A stretch of 64,000 bases of DNA from positions 1 to 64,000 of the forward strand of contig JBDKER010000007.1 in NCBI GenBank assembly GCA_039795165.1, read 5' to 3'. Below the pieces are notes generated by a model that worked only from the letters and a program-made list of their open reading frames with translations, was not told the origin of the DNA and searched no databases. Each line of letters opens with the position of its first letter. Position 1 is the stretch's first letter. Of this stretch, positions 18,930 to 26,940 are shown in pieces. A program made the position numbers and the translations under genes. This DNA is from V1-33 sp039795165. GTDB lineage: Bacteria > Verrucomicrobiota > Verrucomicrobiia > Verrucomicrobiales > V1-33.

Positions 18930-18998
18930 GAACCTGCTACCTATGCCGGATTTCCCGTCCGTGCCACGTGTCTTTTTGAGATTCCCCCCGGGGACAGC

Positions 18999-19029
18999 AA
19001 AAAGGGCGGTTCCGGTGAAGGAACCGCCC
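18999..19029 (-). terminator. Rho-independent terminator after ilvC
   Basis: On the minus strand GGGCGGTTCC (19029-19020) pairs with GGAACCGCCC (19013-19004) around a 6-base loop, followed at once by TTTTT (19003-18999). It lies 60 bases after the ilvC stop and before the helicase start. Confidence 0.88.
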
Positions 19030-19088
19030 CCTTACAGGTGGGGGTATGGGGCCGCGGGACGTGCTTGAGCCGCGGGATGGGTCCAGGC

Positions 19089-20114
19089 TTACTTGTAGCT
19101 GGCCTGGGCTCCCTTGACGTCGCGCTTCTTGACCCAGGGCATGAGCGAGCGGAGTTTCTCGCCTGTCTTCTCGATGGGGTGTTTCTCCCCGTCCTTGAGG
19201 AGCTTGTGGTAGGTCTTGTAGCCGCCTTCGTATTCCTTGATCCAGCCCTTGGCGAATTTGCCGGTCTGGATGTCCTTGAGGGCTGCCTTCATGCGCTTCT
19301 TGACGGACGCGTCGATAATCTTCGGTCCTACCGTGACATCGCCCCATTTGGCGGTTTCCGAAATCGAGAAGCGCATGCCTGCGATGCCGGCCTCGTTCAT
19401 GAGATCGACGATGAGCTTGAGTTCGTGGAGGCACTCGAAGTAGGCCATTTCCGGGCTGTAGCCCGCTTCCACGAGGACTTCGAAGCCAGCCTGCACGAGG
19501 GCGGAGGCTCCTCCGCAGAGGACTGCCTGTTCCCCGAAGAGGTCGGTTTCCGTTTCTTCCTTGAAGTCGGTTTCGATGACGCCGGCGCGGGTGCCGCCGA
19601 CTCCCTTGGCCCATGCGAGGGCGATCTTCCTTGCTTCCTTGCCGCCCTGATGAACGGCGATGAGGGCGGGGACGCCTTTGCCTTCCGTGAACTGGCGGCG
19701 CACGATGTGGCCGGGTCCTTTCGGGGCGCACATGATGACATTGACATCGGCCGGCGGGACGATGGTCTTGAAATGAATCGCGAAACCGTGGCTGAAGAGG
19801 AGGGTTTTGCCTTTGGTCAGATTGGGCTCGATGTCCTTCTTGTAGACCGCTGGAATCTTCGTGTCGGGGACGCCAACGAAGATGACGTCGGCGCGCTTCA
19901 CCGCTTCGGCGGTGTCGACGACTTCGAAACCGTATTCCTTCGCCACTGGGATCGACTTGCTGCCCTTGTAGAGGCCGATGATGACTTTGACGCCGCTGTC
20001 CTTGAGGTTGAGGGCGTGGGCGTGGCCCTGGGAACCGAAGCCGATGACGGCGCAGGTTTTTCCTTTGAACACTCCGAGGTCGGCGTCTTTATCCGTGTAG
20101 ACTTTGGCAGGCAT
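19089..20114 (-). CDS. ilvC: Ketol-acid reductoisomerase (class I)
   Basis: 341 residues, typical of the short class I enzyme. It isomerises and reduces acetolactate or acetohydroxybutyrate with NADPH and Mg2+, the second shared step of valine, leucine and isoleucine synthesis. The dinucleotide loop G25-F-G-S-Q-G30 is present, as are the metal/substrate motifs CAPKGPGH, TDLFGEQAVLCGG and GYSPEMAYFECLHE. I chose the ATG at 20114 (MPAKVYTDKD) because the family starts here; an earlier in-frame ATG at 20210 lies inside ilvN. It is 61 bases downstream of ilvN and probably cotranscribed, but a run of 12 C (coding strand) sits in the gap. A terminator follows. Confidence 0.98.
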   Translation of the reverse strand: MPAKVYTDKDADLGVFKGKTCAVIGFGSQGHAHALNLKDSGVKVIIGLYKGSKSIPVAKEYGFEVVDTAEAVKRADVIFVGVPDTKIPAVYKKDIEPNLTKGKTLLFSHGFAIHFKTIVPPADVNVIMCAPKGPGHIVRRQFTEGKGVPALIAVHQGGKEARKIALAWAKGVGGTRAGVIETDFKEETETDLFGEQAVLCGGASALVQAGFEVLVEAGYSPEMAYFECLHELKLIVDLMNEAGIAGMRFSISETAKWGDVTVGPKIIDASVKKRMKAALKDIQTGKFAKGWIKEYEGGYKTYHKLLKDGEKHPIEKTGEKLRSLMPWVKKRDVKGAQASYK

Positions 20115-20161
20115 GATGATGAGATGGGGTCTTGGTGGTTGCTGGGATGTGATGAAACTAA

Positions 20162-20173
20162 GGGGGGGGGGGG
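20162..20173 (-). repeat. Homopolymer tract of 12 G (C on the coding strand) between ilvN and ilvC
   Basis: Twelve consecutive G on the plus strand start 2 bases beyond the ilvN stop codon, within the ilvN-ilvC gap. Runs of this length are slippage-prone and stand out in this window. It lies outside both coding regions, so a length change would alter leader spacing and not reading frame. It might also be a sequencing or assembly error. Confidence 0.9.
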
Positions 20174-20175
20174 AC

Positions 20176-20679
20176 TCAGGAGATTTCCTCTTCCGGGGCG
20201 TGATCGGCACGTGGCAGGGCGATGCGTCCGGTGCGGGTGAGGTCGATGATCCCGAAATTGTCCATCAGGGCGATGAACTTGGTGATTTTGGGATTGTCGC
20301 CGGTGATTTCGACGGTGACGACATTGCGGCCGACATCGATGATCTTGGCGCGGAAGATCTGGCAGAGTTCGATGACTTCGGCGCGGGTCTCGCGGTTCAC
20401 CTTGACCTGGAGCAGCACCAGTTCGCGGTCGACATAGTCTCCTTCGCGGAAGTCGATGACTTGGATGACGTCGATGAGCTTATCGAGCTGCTTGATGATC
20501 TGGTTGAGGACATTTTCCTTTTCGCGGACGACGATCGTCATGCGGCTGACGTGGGGGTCGTGGCTGGGGCCGACGTTGAGGGTATGAATGTTGTAGCCGC
20601 GGCCGCTGAACATGCCGGCGACGCGGGCGAGCACGCCAAACTTGTTTTCGACGAGGACGGAAATGGTATGGAGGGTCAT
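20176..20679 (-). CDS. ilvN: Acetolactate synthase small (regulatory) subunit
   Basis: 167 residues, the usual IlvH/IlvN length. It opens with the ACT domain typical of the family (HTISVLVENKFGVLARVAGMF, then RGYNIHTLNVG) and has the C-terminal domain that contacts the catalytic subunit (TGDNPKITKFIALM, GIIDLTRTGRIAL). It confers feedback inhibition by valine on the first step of branched-chain amino acid synthesis. ilvC follows directly on the same strand. The catalytic subunit gene ilvB is not adjacent: the upstream gene is adenylate kinase, about 100 bases away. Identification is secure. Confidence 0.96.
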   Translation of the reverse strand: MTLHTISVLVENKFGVLARVAGMFSGRGYNIHTLNVGPSHDPHVSRMTIVVREKENVLNQIIKQLDKLIDVIQVIDFREGDYVDRELVLLQVKVNRETRAEVIELCQIFRAKIIDVGRNVVTVEITGDNPKITKFIALMDNFGIIDLTRTGRIALPRADHAPEEEIS

Positions 20680-20783
20680 AGGTGGACTGGGGCGCGGTTG
20701 GCTCCCGGCATTCCGGAAAAAGAGCGCGGAGACTCCTGTGATTCCGGGGTCCGGTCAACGGGGGAATTTCCGTGGGTCCGGGG

Positions 20784-21416
20784 TCAATGGACTTCGCGGG
20801 CGGACTCTGTGAATTCGTCTAGGGCGATGATGCGGCTGAGGATGGTGTGGAAGACGACGGCGGGGTGCTGGGTGGCATCGATGTCGGTGACCCGTTCGCG
20901 TGGGTAGAAGTCGAGCATGGGTTTGCTTTCTTCCTCGTAGGTGCGGATCCGGCGTTCGATGGTTTCGTCGCGGGCGTCATCGAAGCGGTTTTCCTTGAGG
21001 GCGCGCTTGCGGATGCGGCGGTGGAGTTCCTGACGGTCCGGGCAGGAGAGGTGGAAGACGTGGAGGACGTCGATGAACGGTTCCATGAGGCGGGCCTGTT
21101 CGACGTTGCGGGGAATGCCATCGAGCACGAGGAAATCGATGTCGGGCTTGAAGAGGTGCATTTCGGCGCGGGAGTCGACATTGGCCTTCCAGAGTTGGAC
21201 TGTGAGTTCGTCGGGGACGAGTTCGCCGCGACTGGAGTATTCGACGAATTTCTGGCCGAGTGGGGTACGGGTATCGAGGGCGCGGAAGACTTCACCGCAG
21301 ACGAAATGGATGAAGCGGGGGATGCGGCCGAGGATGGCTCCCTGGGTACCTTTGCCGCTGCCGGGGGCTCCGAAGATCAGGAATGTCCGGAAGCGCATGT
21401 CTTTGCTGGTGGTCAT
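20784..21416 (-). CDS. adk: Adenylate kinase family protein, short-LID form
   Basis: 210 residues. The P-loop is GAPGSGKGT, and the AMP-binding region includes FVCGEVFRALD and VLDGIPRN (in place of the usual DGFPR). The LID region is short (RALKENRFDDARDETIERRI), without the longer zinc-binding type insert common in bacterial Adk. It interconverts AMP, ADP and ATP in the cytoplasm. The variant motif leaves open activity on another nucleoside monophosphate. An alternative start (MRFRTFLIF) lies 18 bases downstream. It is head-to-head with rdgB, separated by about 98 bases. Confidence 0.85.
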   Translation of the reverse strand: MTTSKDMRFRTFLIFGAPGSGKGTQGAILGRIPRFIHFVCGEVFRALDTRTPLGQKFVEYSSRGELVPDELTVQLWKANVDSRAEMHLFKPDIDFLVLDGIPRNVEQARLMEPFIDVLHVFHLSCPDRQELHRRIRKRALKENRFDDARDETIERRIRTYEEESKPMLDFYPRERVTDIDATQHPAVVFHTILSRIIALDEFTESAREVH

Positions 21417-21514
21417 GAGAAAGCGGGATCGTGTGGATGTCCGGCGGAAAACCTTGTTGCCGGGAAGGGTCCGTTTCCTAAAGCTGCGGATCGGGAAAGA
21501 AACCAGAAAAAAGC

Positions 21515-22129
21515 ATGTCAGAGATCCGGCGCATTGTTTTGGCTACGCACAACCGTCACAAGACCGGGGAATTCCGGGAACTGCTGGGGGAGGGGTGGGA
21601 GATTGCGGACATGAGCGCCTATCCTGAGCTTCCGGTGCCTGAGGAGACGGGGAGTACCTTCGAGGAGAATGCGGCGATCAAGGCGCTGGCGGCGGGCGGC
21701 GCGCTGGGGCCTGAAGTTCTGGTGGTGGCGGATGATTCCGGGCTGGAGGTCGATGCGCTGGAGGGTCGGCCAGGTGTGCATTCGGCGAGGTATGCCGGGC
21801 CTGGGGCGACGGATCGGTCGAACCTGCAGAAGGTGCTGGGGGAACTGGCGGCAGCGGGGGTGCGGGGGAAGGGTCGAAGTGCCAGATTCCGCTGTGTGCT
21901 GGTGGTGGCGCGGGGCCGGGAGCGCCTCGGGGCGTTCCATGGAACGGTGGAGGGGGTACTGGCGGGAGAGGGGAAGGGAGGGGGAGGATTCGGATATGAT
22001 CCTGCCTTCATTCCGGCGGGCGAGTGCCGCACCTTTGGAGAACTTCCGGCCGAGGTGAAGCACCGGCTCAGTCACCGGGCGCGGGCCGTGGAGCAACTGA
22101 GGTCATGGCTCTCCGGGTTCCGGGGCTAG
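21515..22129 (+). CDS. rdgB: Non-canonical purine NTP pyrophosphatase (RdgB/HAM1 family)
   Basis: 204 residues. Family motifs are clear: LATHNRHKTGEF at the N-terminus, the SGLEVDAL motif with the catalytic aspartates just before it (VVADD), GVHSARYAG, and FGYDPAFIP near the C-terminus with LSHRARA closing the active site. The enzyme hydrolyses dITP, XTP and related bases to prevent their entry into DNA. The start at 21515 is preceded by an A-rich stretch (CAGAAAAAAGC). It is a stand-alone gene, divergent from adenylate kinase. Confidence 0.96.
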   Translation: MSEIRRIVLATHNRHKTGEFRELLGEGWEIADMSAYPELPVPEETGSTFEENAAIKALAAGGALGPEVLVVADDSGLEVDALEGRPGVHSARYAGPGATDRSNLQKVLGELAAAGVRGKGRSARFRCVLVVARGRERLGAFHGTVEGVLAGEGKGGGGFGYDPAFIPAGECRTFGELPAEVKHRLSHRARAVEQLRSWLSGFRG

Positions 22130-22216
22130 GGAAGTGGCCGAGGAATTCGTCTGCGAATGGTTTTGACCCGCGTGCGGTGATCCGTCAGAGTCGCGCGTCC
22201 CATTTCCCGGGAATCA

Positions 22217-23821
22217 ATGCCTGACTGCACCGTGTCCTTGTCCCGAAACAGCGAACCTCCGGAGGAAGCCGTGTCTGCGGCTGGGATTGTGCCTCCGGCG
22301 CCGGGCTGGCGGGCTGGTCTCCTGACTCTGGTGCTGGTGGCTGCGGCGTTGGCCGTGGCGCTGCATCTGGCGGGTGTGCTGATCCGGACGCAGAACCGGA
22401 ATCTTGGTCCGAAGACCGATCCGGAGACGGGTGAGGTGCGGGGGGATCAGGATCAGAAGCACAATATCAACCGGACATTGCTGGCGCGGAAGTACTGGGA
22501 ACGGGATCCCGCGATCGGATTGCTGGAGAATGTCACGCGCTGGTGGCCTCATAATACCGATGGGATTGTCAATCCGCTGTGGCCGTGGGTGGCATCCCGG
22601 CTGGCGGAACCGGGTCATCCGTATGATGAACTGGAGGTGGGGGTGGCGGACTGGAGGCTTTTCGAGCGGGGGAAGTGGTTCAATGTGGGAATGGTCCTGG
22701 CGGTGGCGGGGGTGCTGGGTTTGGTGCTGGCGAGGCGGTTCCGGCCGGCGGCGGCGGTGGCGGTGGTGCTGCTCGGGCTTTTTGGGGCCTTGCTGCCGCG
22801 GGCGGTCTATTTTCAGCCCGAACCGCTGTACTATGTGTTTCTGTTCCTCGCGTGGCTCTGTGCGCTCCGGCTTCTGCTGTCGAATTCGGTGGGGCTGCAC
22901 GCGTTGTTCGGATTGCTGGCGGGGCTGGCGTGGCTGGCGAAGACGTCCAGCGAAGTGGTGGTGCTGGCGTGGTTCGGGGCGGCGTCGTGGCGCTGGCTGT
23001 GTGCGCTCTGCTGCCGGCAGGGAGACGCATTGGAGGAATCGCGCTGGAGTGCGCGGCGGCATTTTCTGGGGCTGGTGGCGTTTGCGATCGGCTGGCTGGC
23101 TGTCTGTGGTCCGCGCTACAATTATGCGGCGGAGCGGTTCGGGAGCCGGACGCATACGTGGCCCGGGGTCTGGATGTGGATGGATGATTTCGGGGAAGGG
23201 GTTCGCTGGATGCAGGCGCATCCTGACCGGGCCTCGCTGGAGGCGGTGCCGCCGGACGCGCGTCCCTCGCTGGCGCTCTACCGGAAGACTCATTCCGATG
23301 CGCAGATATGGGATCGGCTCACGGCTGGCTACTGGGAGAAATGGTCGCGGTTTCTGGCTCCGCGGACGGTTCGTCCATCGAAGCAGCGTCCATTTCCGGG
23401 ATGGCGGCACATTCTGCAGTCGCGCGGAATTTATCTTGGGGCGCTGCTGGGAATCATGCTGGTGGCGGGAGGCTTTCTGTGGGCGCGGCGGCGGGCTGCG
23501 GACCGGGAGGGACTGCGGCTGCCCTGCGGGGCGGGGTCGGCTGCCATGTTTGTGCTCGCCTCCTGCCTGGGATATGGGCTGGTCTATGGATGGTATACGC
23601 CGATCGGCCGTGGCGACCGGTTCATGCTGTCGCTTTACCTTCCGCTGGCGTTCAGTTTTGCATGGGCTGCGGAGAGCATGATGAACCTTGTGAAGATGCG
23701 CGGGGGGCCGCGGTGGATGGAATGGGTCTACAGCGGGCTGCTGTGGACCCTCAATGCCGTGGTGGTATGGCGGCTGGTGGAGGTGCTGCGCCTGCCGGTG
23801 TTTGATCCGGCTACCCAGTAG
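22217..23821 (+). CDS. Polytopic membrane protein, GT-C glycosyltransferase-like
   Basis: 534 residues with about ten hydrophobic segments; the first spans about 35-56. The loop after the first helix has polar, aromatic-rich motifs (RWWPHNTDGIVNPLWPWVA) in the position where GT-C enzymes such as ArnT or protein mannosyltransferases bind the lipid-linked sugar. Later helices include PRAVYFQPEPLYYVFLFLAW and YGWYTPIGRGDRF. Such proteins transfer sugars from polyprenyl phosphate on the outer face of the inner membrane. The family call rests on topology and loop layout and no catalytic residue is proven. It starts 87 bases after rdgB and converges with the next gene. Confidence 0.65.
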   Translation: MPDCTVSLSRNSEPPEEAVSAAGIVPPAPGWRAGLLTLVLVAAALAVALHLAGVLIRTQNRNLGPKTDPETGEVRGDQDQKHNINRTLLARKYWERDPAIGLLENVTRWWPHNTDGIVNPLWPWVASRLAEPGHPYDELEVGVADWRLFERGKWFNVGMVLAVAGVLGLVLARRFRPAAAVAVVLLGLFGALLPRAVYFQPEPLYYVFLFLAWLCALRLLLSNSVGLHALFGLLAGLAWLAKTSSEVVVLAWFGAASWRWLCALCCRQGDALEESRWSARRHFLGLVAFAIGWLAVCGPRYNYAAERFGSRTHTWPGVWMWMDDFGEGVRWMQAHPDRASLEAVPPDARPSLALYRKTHSDAQIWDRLTAGYWEKWSRFLAPRTVRPSKQRPFPGWRHILQSRGIYLGALLGIMLVAGGFLWARRRAADREGLRLPCGAGSAAMFVLASCLGYGLVYGWYTPIGRGDRFMLSLYLPLAFSFAWAAESMMNLVKMRGGPRWMEWVYSGLLWTLNAVVVWRLVEVLRLPVFDPATQ

Positions 23822-23827
23822 CGTTCA

Positions 23828-24835
23828 TCATTTCCGGACCGGTTCGAGGACGATGCGCTGGAGGTCCATGACGGCGACTCCGGGTTTGGAGAGGGGCTTG
23901 ACGGTCAGTTTCCAGCGCTTTGCCGTGGAGAGGTCCCGGGATCCGAGTTGGCGTTCGCGGAAGTTCTGGAAATGACCGGTGTCTTCGACGGTGAAGCGCA
24001 GCGGTTCCGGGCGGATGTCCGAGGGTGGGTCGAGTGCTTCGAAGGCAAGCTCGACGTCTGCTCCGCCGGATCCCTTGCCGCATCCCTGGGTGAGGGCGAT
24101 GGAGAAGAGGCCCGGGGAGTGGAGTTCAAACTGCCATGAGGCTGTATCGGCTGGGTCTGTCCAGAAACCGAGGGTGTTCTTGTTCTGCGGGGGTTCGTAC
24201 TGGAGGCGGCTGCCCTCTTTGACGGCAGCGCGCACGGCGTGCAGCACGACCTTCCCGCTGCTGGTCTGCTGCGGTGGGGCGGCGGCACCCGGTTCCGGAA
24301 TCGTGACGAGTTTTGTGACAAAGCCGCGGTCCTTGTAGTCGCGGTGGCATTCGGCGCAGGTTTCCAGCTTCCCGCGGGAGGTCAGGCTGCTGACCTTGCC
24401 ATCCGTGGTGAAGAATTCCCAGTCGCCCAGTTCCGGCCAGAAGCCGGCTTCGCGCTTGAGCATGCCCGTGATCAGTTCCGGGCCGGCTCCGGGTTCCTTC
24501 GGGAGTTTTTCCTTGAGAATGAGGGTGCCGACGGGAAATCCGGCCCATGGATCATAGAGGGAGTCGGCCGCATCCGGACTGATGAAAAGCTGCAGTCTGG
24601 CTCCCTTGTGCGGGCCTTCCGGGCGGGGTGCCACCGGGGCCCGGCAAAGGTGCGCGGTGCGGGCGTCCATGTCGACTGGGCTGGCGGTGACCCGTTCCAG
24701 CCTGTCCCGCTGGCGGATCATGCCAAGGAGAGCCTCGTCATCGGGCGGGGCCGCTGTGAGAACGCCCGGAATGCCGAGCAGGGCGGGGAGAAGAACAAAG
24801 GTTGGTTTCACAGAGTCGATGGTAGTGCGGTCCAT
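23828..24835 (-). CDS. Exported cytochrome P460-like protein with C-terminal carbohydrate-binding-like domain
   Basis: 335 residues from the ATG at 24835; a GTG at 24811 would give a tighter signal peptide (KPTFVLLPALLGIPG). The first half resembles cytochrome P460: FPVGTLILKEKLPKE, then GDWEFFTTDGK, ending in the heme c motif C160-A-E-C163-H164. The second half (about 205-335) resembles a beta-sandwich domain found at the end of planctomycete sulfatases, with LGFWTDPADTASWQFEL, LTQGCGKGSGG, FTVEDTGHFQNF and VMDLQRIVL. P460 enzymes oxidise hydroxylamine or bind NO in some bacteria; the function here is unknown. It is a lone gene, divergent from infC. Confidence 0.75.
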   Translation of the reverse strand: MDRTTIDSVKPTFVLLPALLGIPGVLTAAPPDDEALLGMIRQRDRLERVTASPVDMDARTAHLCRAPVAPRPEGPHKGARLQLFISPDAADSLYDPWAGFPVGTLILKEKLPKEPGAGPELITGMLKREAGFWPELGDWEFFTTDGKVSSLTSRGKLETCAECHRDYKDRGFVTKLVTIPEPGAAAPPQQTSSGKVVLHAVRAAVKEGSRLQYEPPQNKNTLGFWTDPADTASWQFELHSPGLFSIALTQGCGKGSGGADVELAFEALDPPSDIRPEPLRFTVEDTGHFQNFRERQLGSRDLSTAKRWKLTVKPLSKPGVAVMDLQRIVLEPVRK

Positions 24836-25194
24836 GGGGCTTGCCCAGCACAAATCCGGGGCAGAAACCGCATCCGGAAGGCGGGGTCATCTTCCCGGAA
24901 AATCGGCATTTTGAAGTTGCGTTCGGTTTGACGGGCCATTATTCTCCAGCGGTTGACTGCATCACGACTCCACATCCACCAGATGGATACCTTCGCCTCT
25001 CTTCGTCAGGGCGATGGCGGATCGGTCTTTGCAGTCATGATCTCCGGGGTGCCTGCGGTATGCTGCGAACGCTTGTCTGAATGAGGTTCGTGTCGGCGGT
25101 TTCCTTGATTAAGTTTCCGGCGGTCATGCTGCCATGCTCCCTGCTGCACCCGTAGTGCTGCTTTCGTTCTGAAATCCTCAACCTGTTCACGCTT
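24836..25194. other. Divergent intergenic region upstream of the P460-like gene and infC
   Basis: About 360 bases hold no convincing gene: the short frames here are Pro/Arg/His-rich. The region should carry divergent promoters. I find TTGAC-type hexamers near 24940 and 24960 but no well-spaced -10 partner. The part nearest infC is pyrimidine-rich and has no Shine-Dalgarno sequence. Confidence 0.6.
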
Positions 25195-25908
25195 ATTCCT
25201 GCCTATCCTCCCAGAAACCAGCCATCGCGCGGTCGAGACACCACACGGGTCAACGACCGCATCCGGGCACCGCGCATCCGCGTGGTCGATGGCACGACAG
25301 ACCAGCAGATTGGGATCATGACACCCCTTGAGGCCATGCAGATTGCGCGGTCGAGGGGTCTTGATCTGGTTGAAGTGGCACCGGACGCTAAACCGCCGGT
25401 GTGCAAGGTGATCAGTTATGGGAAGTGGAAGTACGAGCAGTCCAAGCACAGCAAGGACAAGGGGAAGCAGCGGGGCGGCAAGGTGAAGGAAATGAAGTTC
25501 CGGATCAATATTTCCCCGCACGACTACACGATCAAGCTGCAGCATGCCGAGGAATTCCTTGATCACAGCAACAAGCTGAGGGTGGTTTGTCAGTTTCGGG
25601 GGCGCGAAATGGCACATCCTGAGATTGGGATGAAGCTGATGCTGAAGGTGGTTGAGGACCTCAAGACGATGGCGCATGTGGACATGATTCCCAAGCAGGC
25701 GGGTCGCGCGATCAGCATGACGCTGTCACCGCTGGCGCAGCATCTGCGGCACCGGAAGTTCGAGAAGCCCAAGGTGGAATACGTGGAAGATGTTGACGAT
25801 GAGGATGATGAGGAGGAGGACCGCACGCCTCATGTGCATACCCTGACCATGGACGAGATCCTCTCGCAGATGGAGGAGGATGACGGCCGTCCCAAGCGGC
25901 GGCATTGA
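25195..25908 (+). CDS. infC: Translation initiation factor IF-3, non-canonical (ATT) start
   Basis: 237 residues if started at ATT 25195. The conserved IF-3 N-domain is present (VNDRIRAPRIRVVDGT, then GLDLVEVAPDAKPPVCKVISYGKWKYEQ) as is the C-domain (MKFRINISPHDYTIKLQHAEEFL, FRGREMAHPEIG). The first ATG/GTG/TTG codon in frame after the stop at 25153-25155 is GTG 25282, which would delete the conserved VNDRIRAPRIR segment. The true start must therefore be a rare codon, ATT 25195 being the best candidate (alternatives ATC 25174 and CTG 25183). E. coli infC also uses AUU, which lets IF-3 repress its own synthesis. An acidic tail (DDEDDEEED) extends the C-terminus. No rpmI or rplT follows. Confidence 0.95.
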   Translation: MPAYPPRNQPSRGRDTTRVNDRIRAPRIRVVDGTTDQQIGIMTPLEAMQIARSRGLDLVEVAPDAKPPVCKVISYGKWKYEQSKHSKDKGKQRGGKVKEMKFRINISPHDYTIKLQHAEEFLDHSNKLRVVCQFRGREMAHPEIGMKLMLKVVEDLKTMAHVDMIPKQAGRAISMTLSPLAQHLRHRKFEKPKVEYVEDVDDEDDEEEDRTPHVHTLTMDEILSQMEEDDGRPKRRH

Positions 25909-26036
25909 GTCATTCTGACGCATAATCACCCGAGTGCCGCGCATCTGGCAGCGAAGTTCCCGTTTTTCGTCCTGGACGAAGCTGGGTAAGGCTGTCAGAC
26001 ATGAACCCATCCACTGGATCCCGGTGGATATCCCGG

Positions 26037-26819
26037 ATGAAAGACAACCAAATGTTTCAGAACAGGAAACGTCCGCGCCGCTATAAAGGCCGGCCGGGCG
26101 TTTCATCTGGCCCCAACGCTTCAGACTCTACTGATATGGACCCCAATACCGAAGAATCCTCCGGCGAACTTCCGATGGAAGTCGTGCAGGAGATCGCGGA
26201 GGCGGTCATGGCAGAGCAGGCAGCCGACGCGCAAGCGTCGGAGCATGCCGCTCCCGCAAACGACCTCCCCCCTACTGAATCGACCAGCAACCGACCGCCC
26301 CGTGATGCTCAGGGCCCGCCTGTGAACCGGCGGGAGCAGGAGCAGCAACAGCGGCGTGAGCATGAGCAGCAGCGCCGCGAGCAGGAAGCGCAGCGGCGTC
26401 AGCAGGAGCAGCAGCGGCGCGAGCAGGAACGACTGCGCCGCGAGGACGAGAACCGCCGCCGCGAGCAGGACCGTCAGCGCCGCGAGGCGGAGGATCGTGC
26501 GCGCATGCCGATTGACGATCTCTGCCGGAAGGCGTGGGACATTTACCTCGCGGAAGTGAGTGAGGAAGGCGTGGAATTGTTTCCGGACAATGACGCCCGG
26601 GAGCTTGCCCGCCGGAGTTTCCGCCTGGCGGAGATTTTTCTTCAGGAGGAACTGCGGGCCCGTCGTCCGCCACCGCCGCCACCACCGGTTCGCGAGCCGC
26701 GGGAGGCACGGGGTGCCGGGTCCGGCGAGGGATCCGAACTGGCGGGTAGCGAAGCGGTCGCACCGGAGGCTGCGTCTCCGGAGGAAGCCGCTCCTGCTGG
26801 CGAGGGAAGCCCTGAGTGA
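26037..26819 (+). CDS. Coiled-coil Arg/Gln/Glu-rich protein of unknown function
   Basis: About 260 residues from the ATG at 26037; alternatives are 26001 and 26052 (MFQNRKRPRR). A basic N-terminus (RKRPRRYKGRPG) is followed by an acidic/polar stretch, then a highly charged region (about 98-155) of RREQEQQ-type repeats that should form a long single helix or coiled coil. A more globular segment follows (DDLCRKAWDIYLAEVSEEG to about residue 205), then a Pro-rich and Ala/Glu-rich tail. No signal peptide is seen. The basic N-terminus suggests nucleic-acid binding. It lies about 130 bases downstream of infC and may be cotranscribed. I do not recognise the family. Confidence 0.7.
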   Translation: MKDNQMFQNRKRPRRYKGRPGVSSGPNASDSTDMDPNTEESSGELPMEVVQEIAEAVMAEQAADAQASEHAAPANDLPPTESTSNRPPRDAQGPPVNRREQEQQQRREHEQQRREQEAQRRQQEQQRREQERLRREDENRRREQDRQRREAEDRARMPIDDLCRKAWDIYLAEVSEEGVELFPDNDARELARRSFRLAEIFLQEELRARRPPPPPPPVREPREARGAGSGEGSELAGSEAVAPEAASPEEAAPAGEGSPE

Positions 26820-26861
26820 TCTGCTGGTGCCAGCCGGCACCGGATGTGCATGACTGACGAT

Positions 26862-26895
26862 TCAGGGGAAGGTTCCGCGAGGGGCCTTCCCCTGA
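26862..26895. terminator. Hairpin between convergent genes
   Basis: TCAGGGGAAGG (26862-26872) pairs perfectly with CCTTCCCCTGA (26885-26895) around a 12-base loop, midway between the coiled-coil gene and the convergent DUF1460 gene. Neither side has a strong T run, so a shared, partly bidirectional terminator is inferred from position and stability. Confidence 0.5.
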
Positions 26896-26940
26896 TGATT
26901 TCCGGGGAAGGATGCCGGAAGCATCGAACTCAGATGGAAT

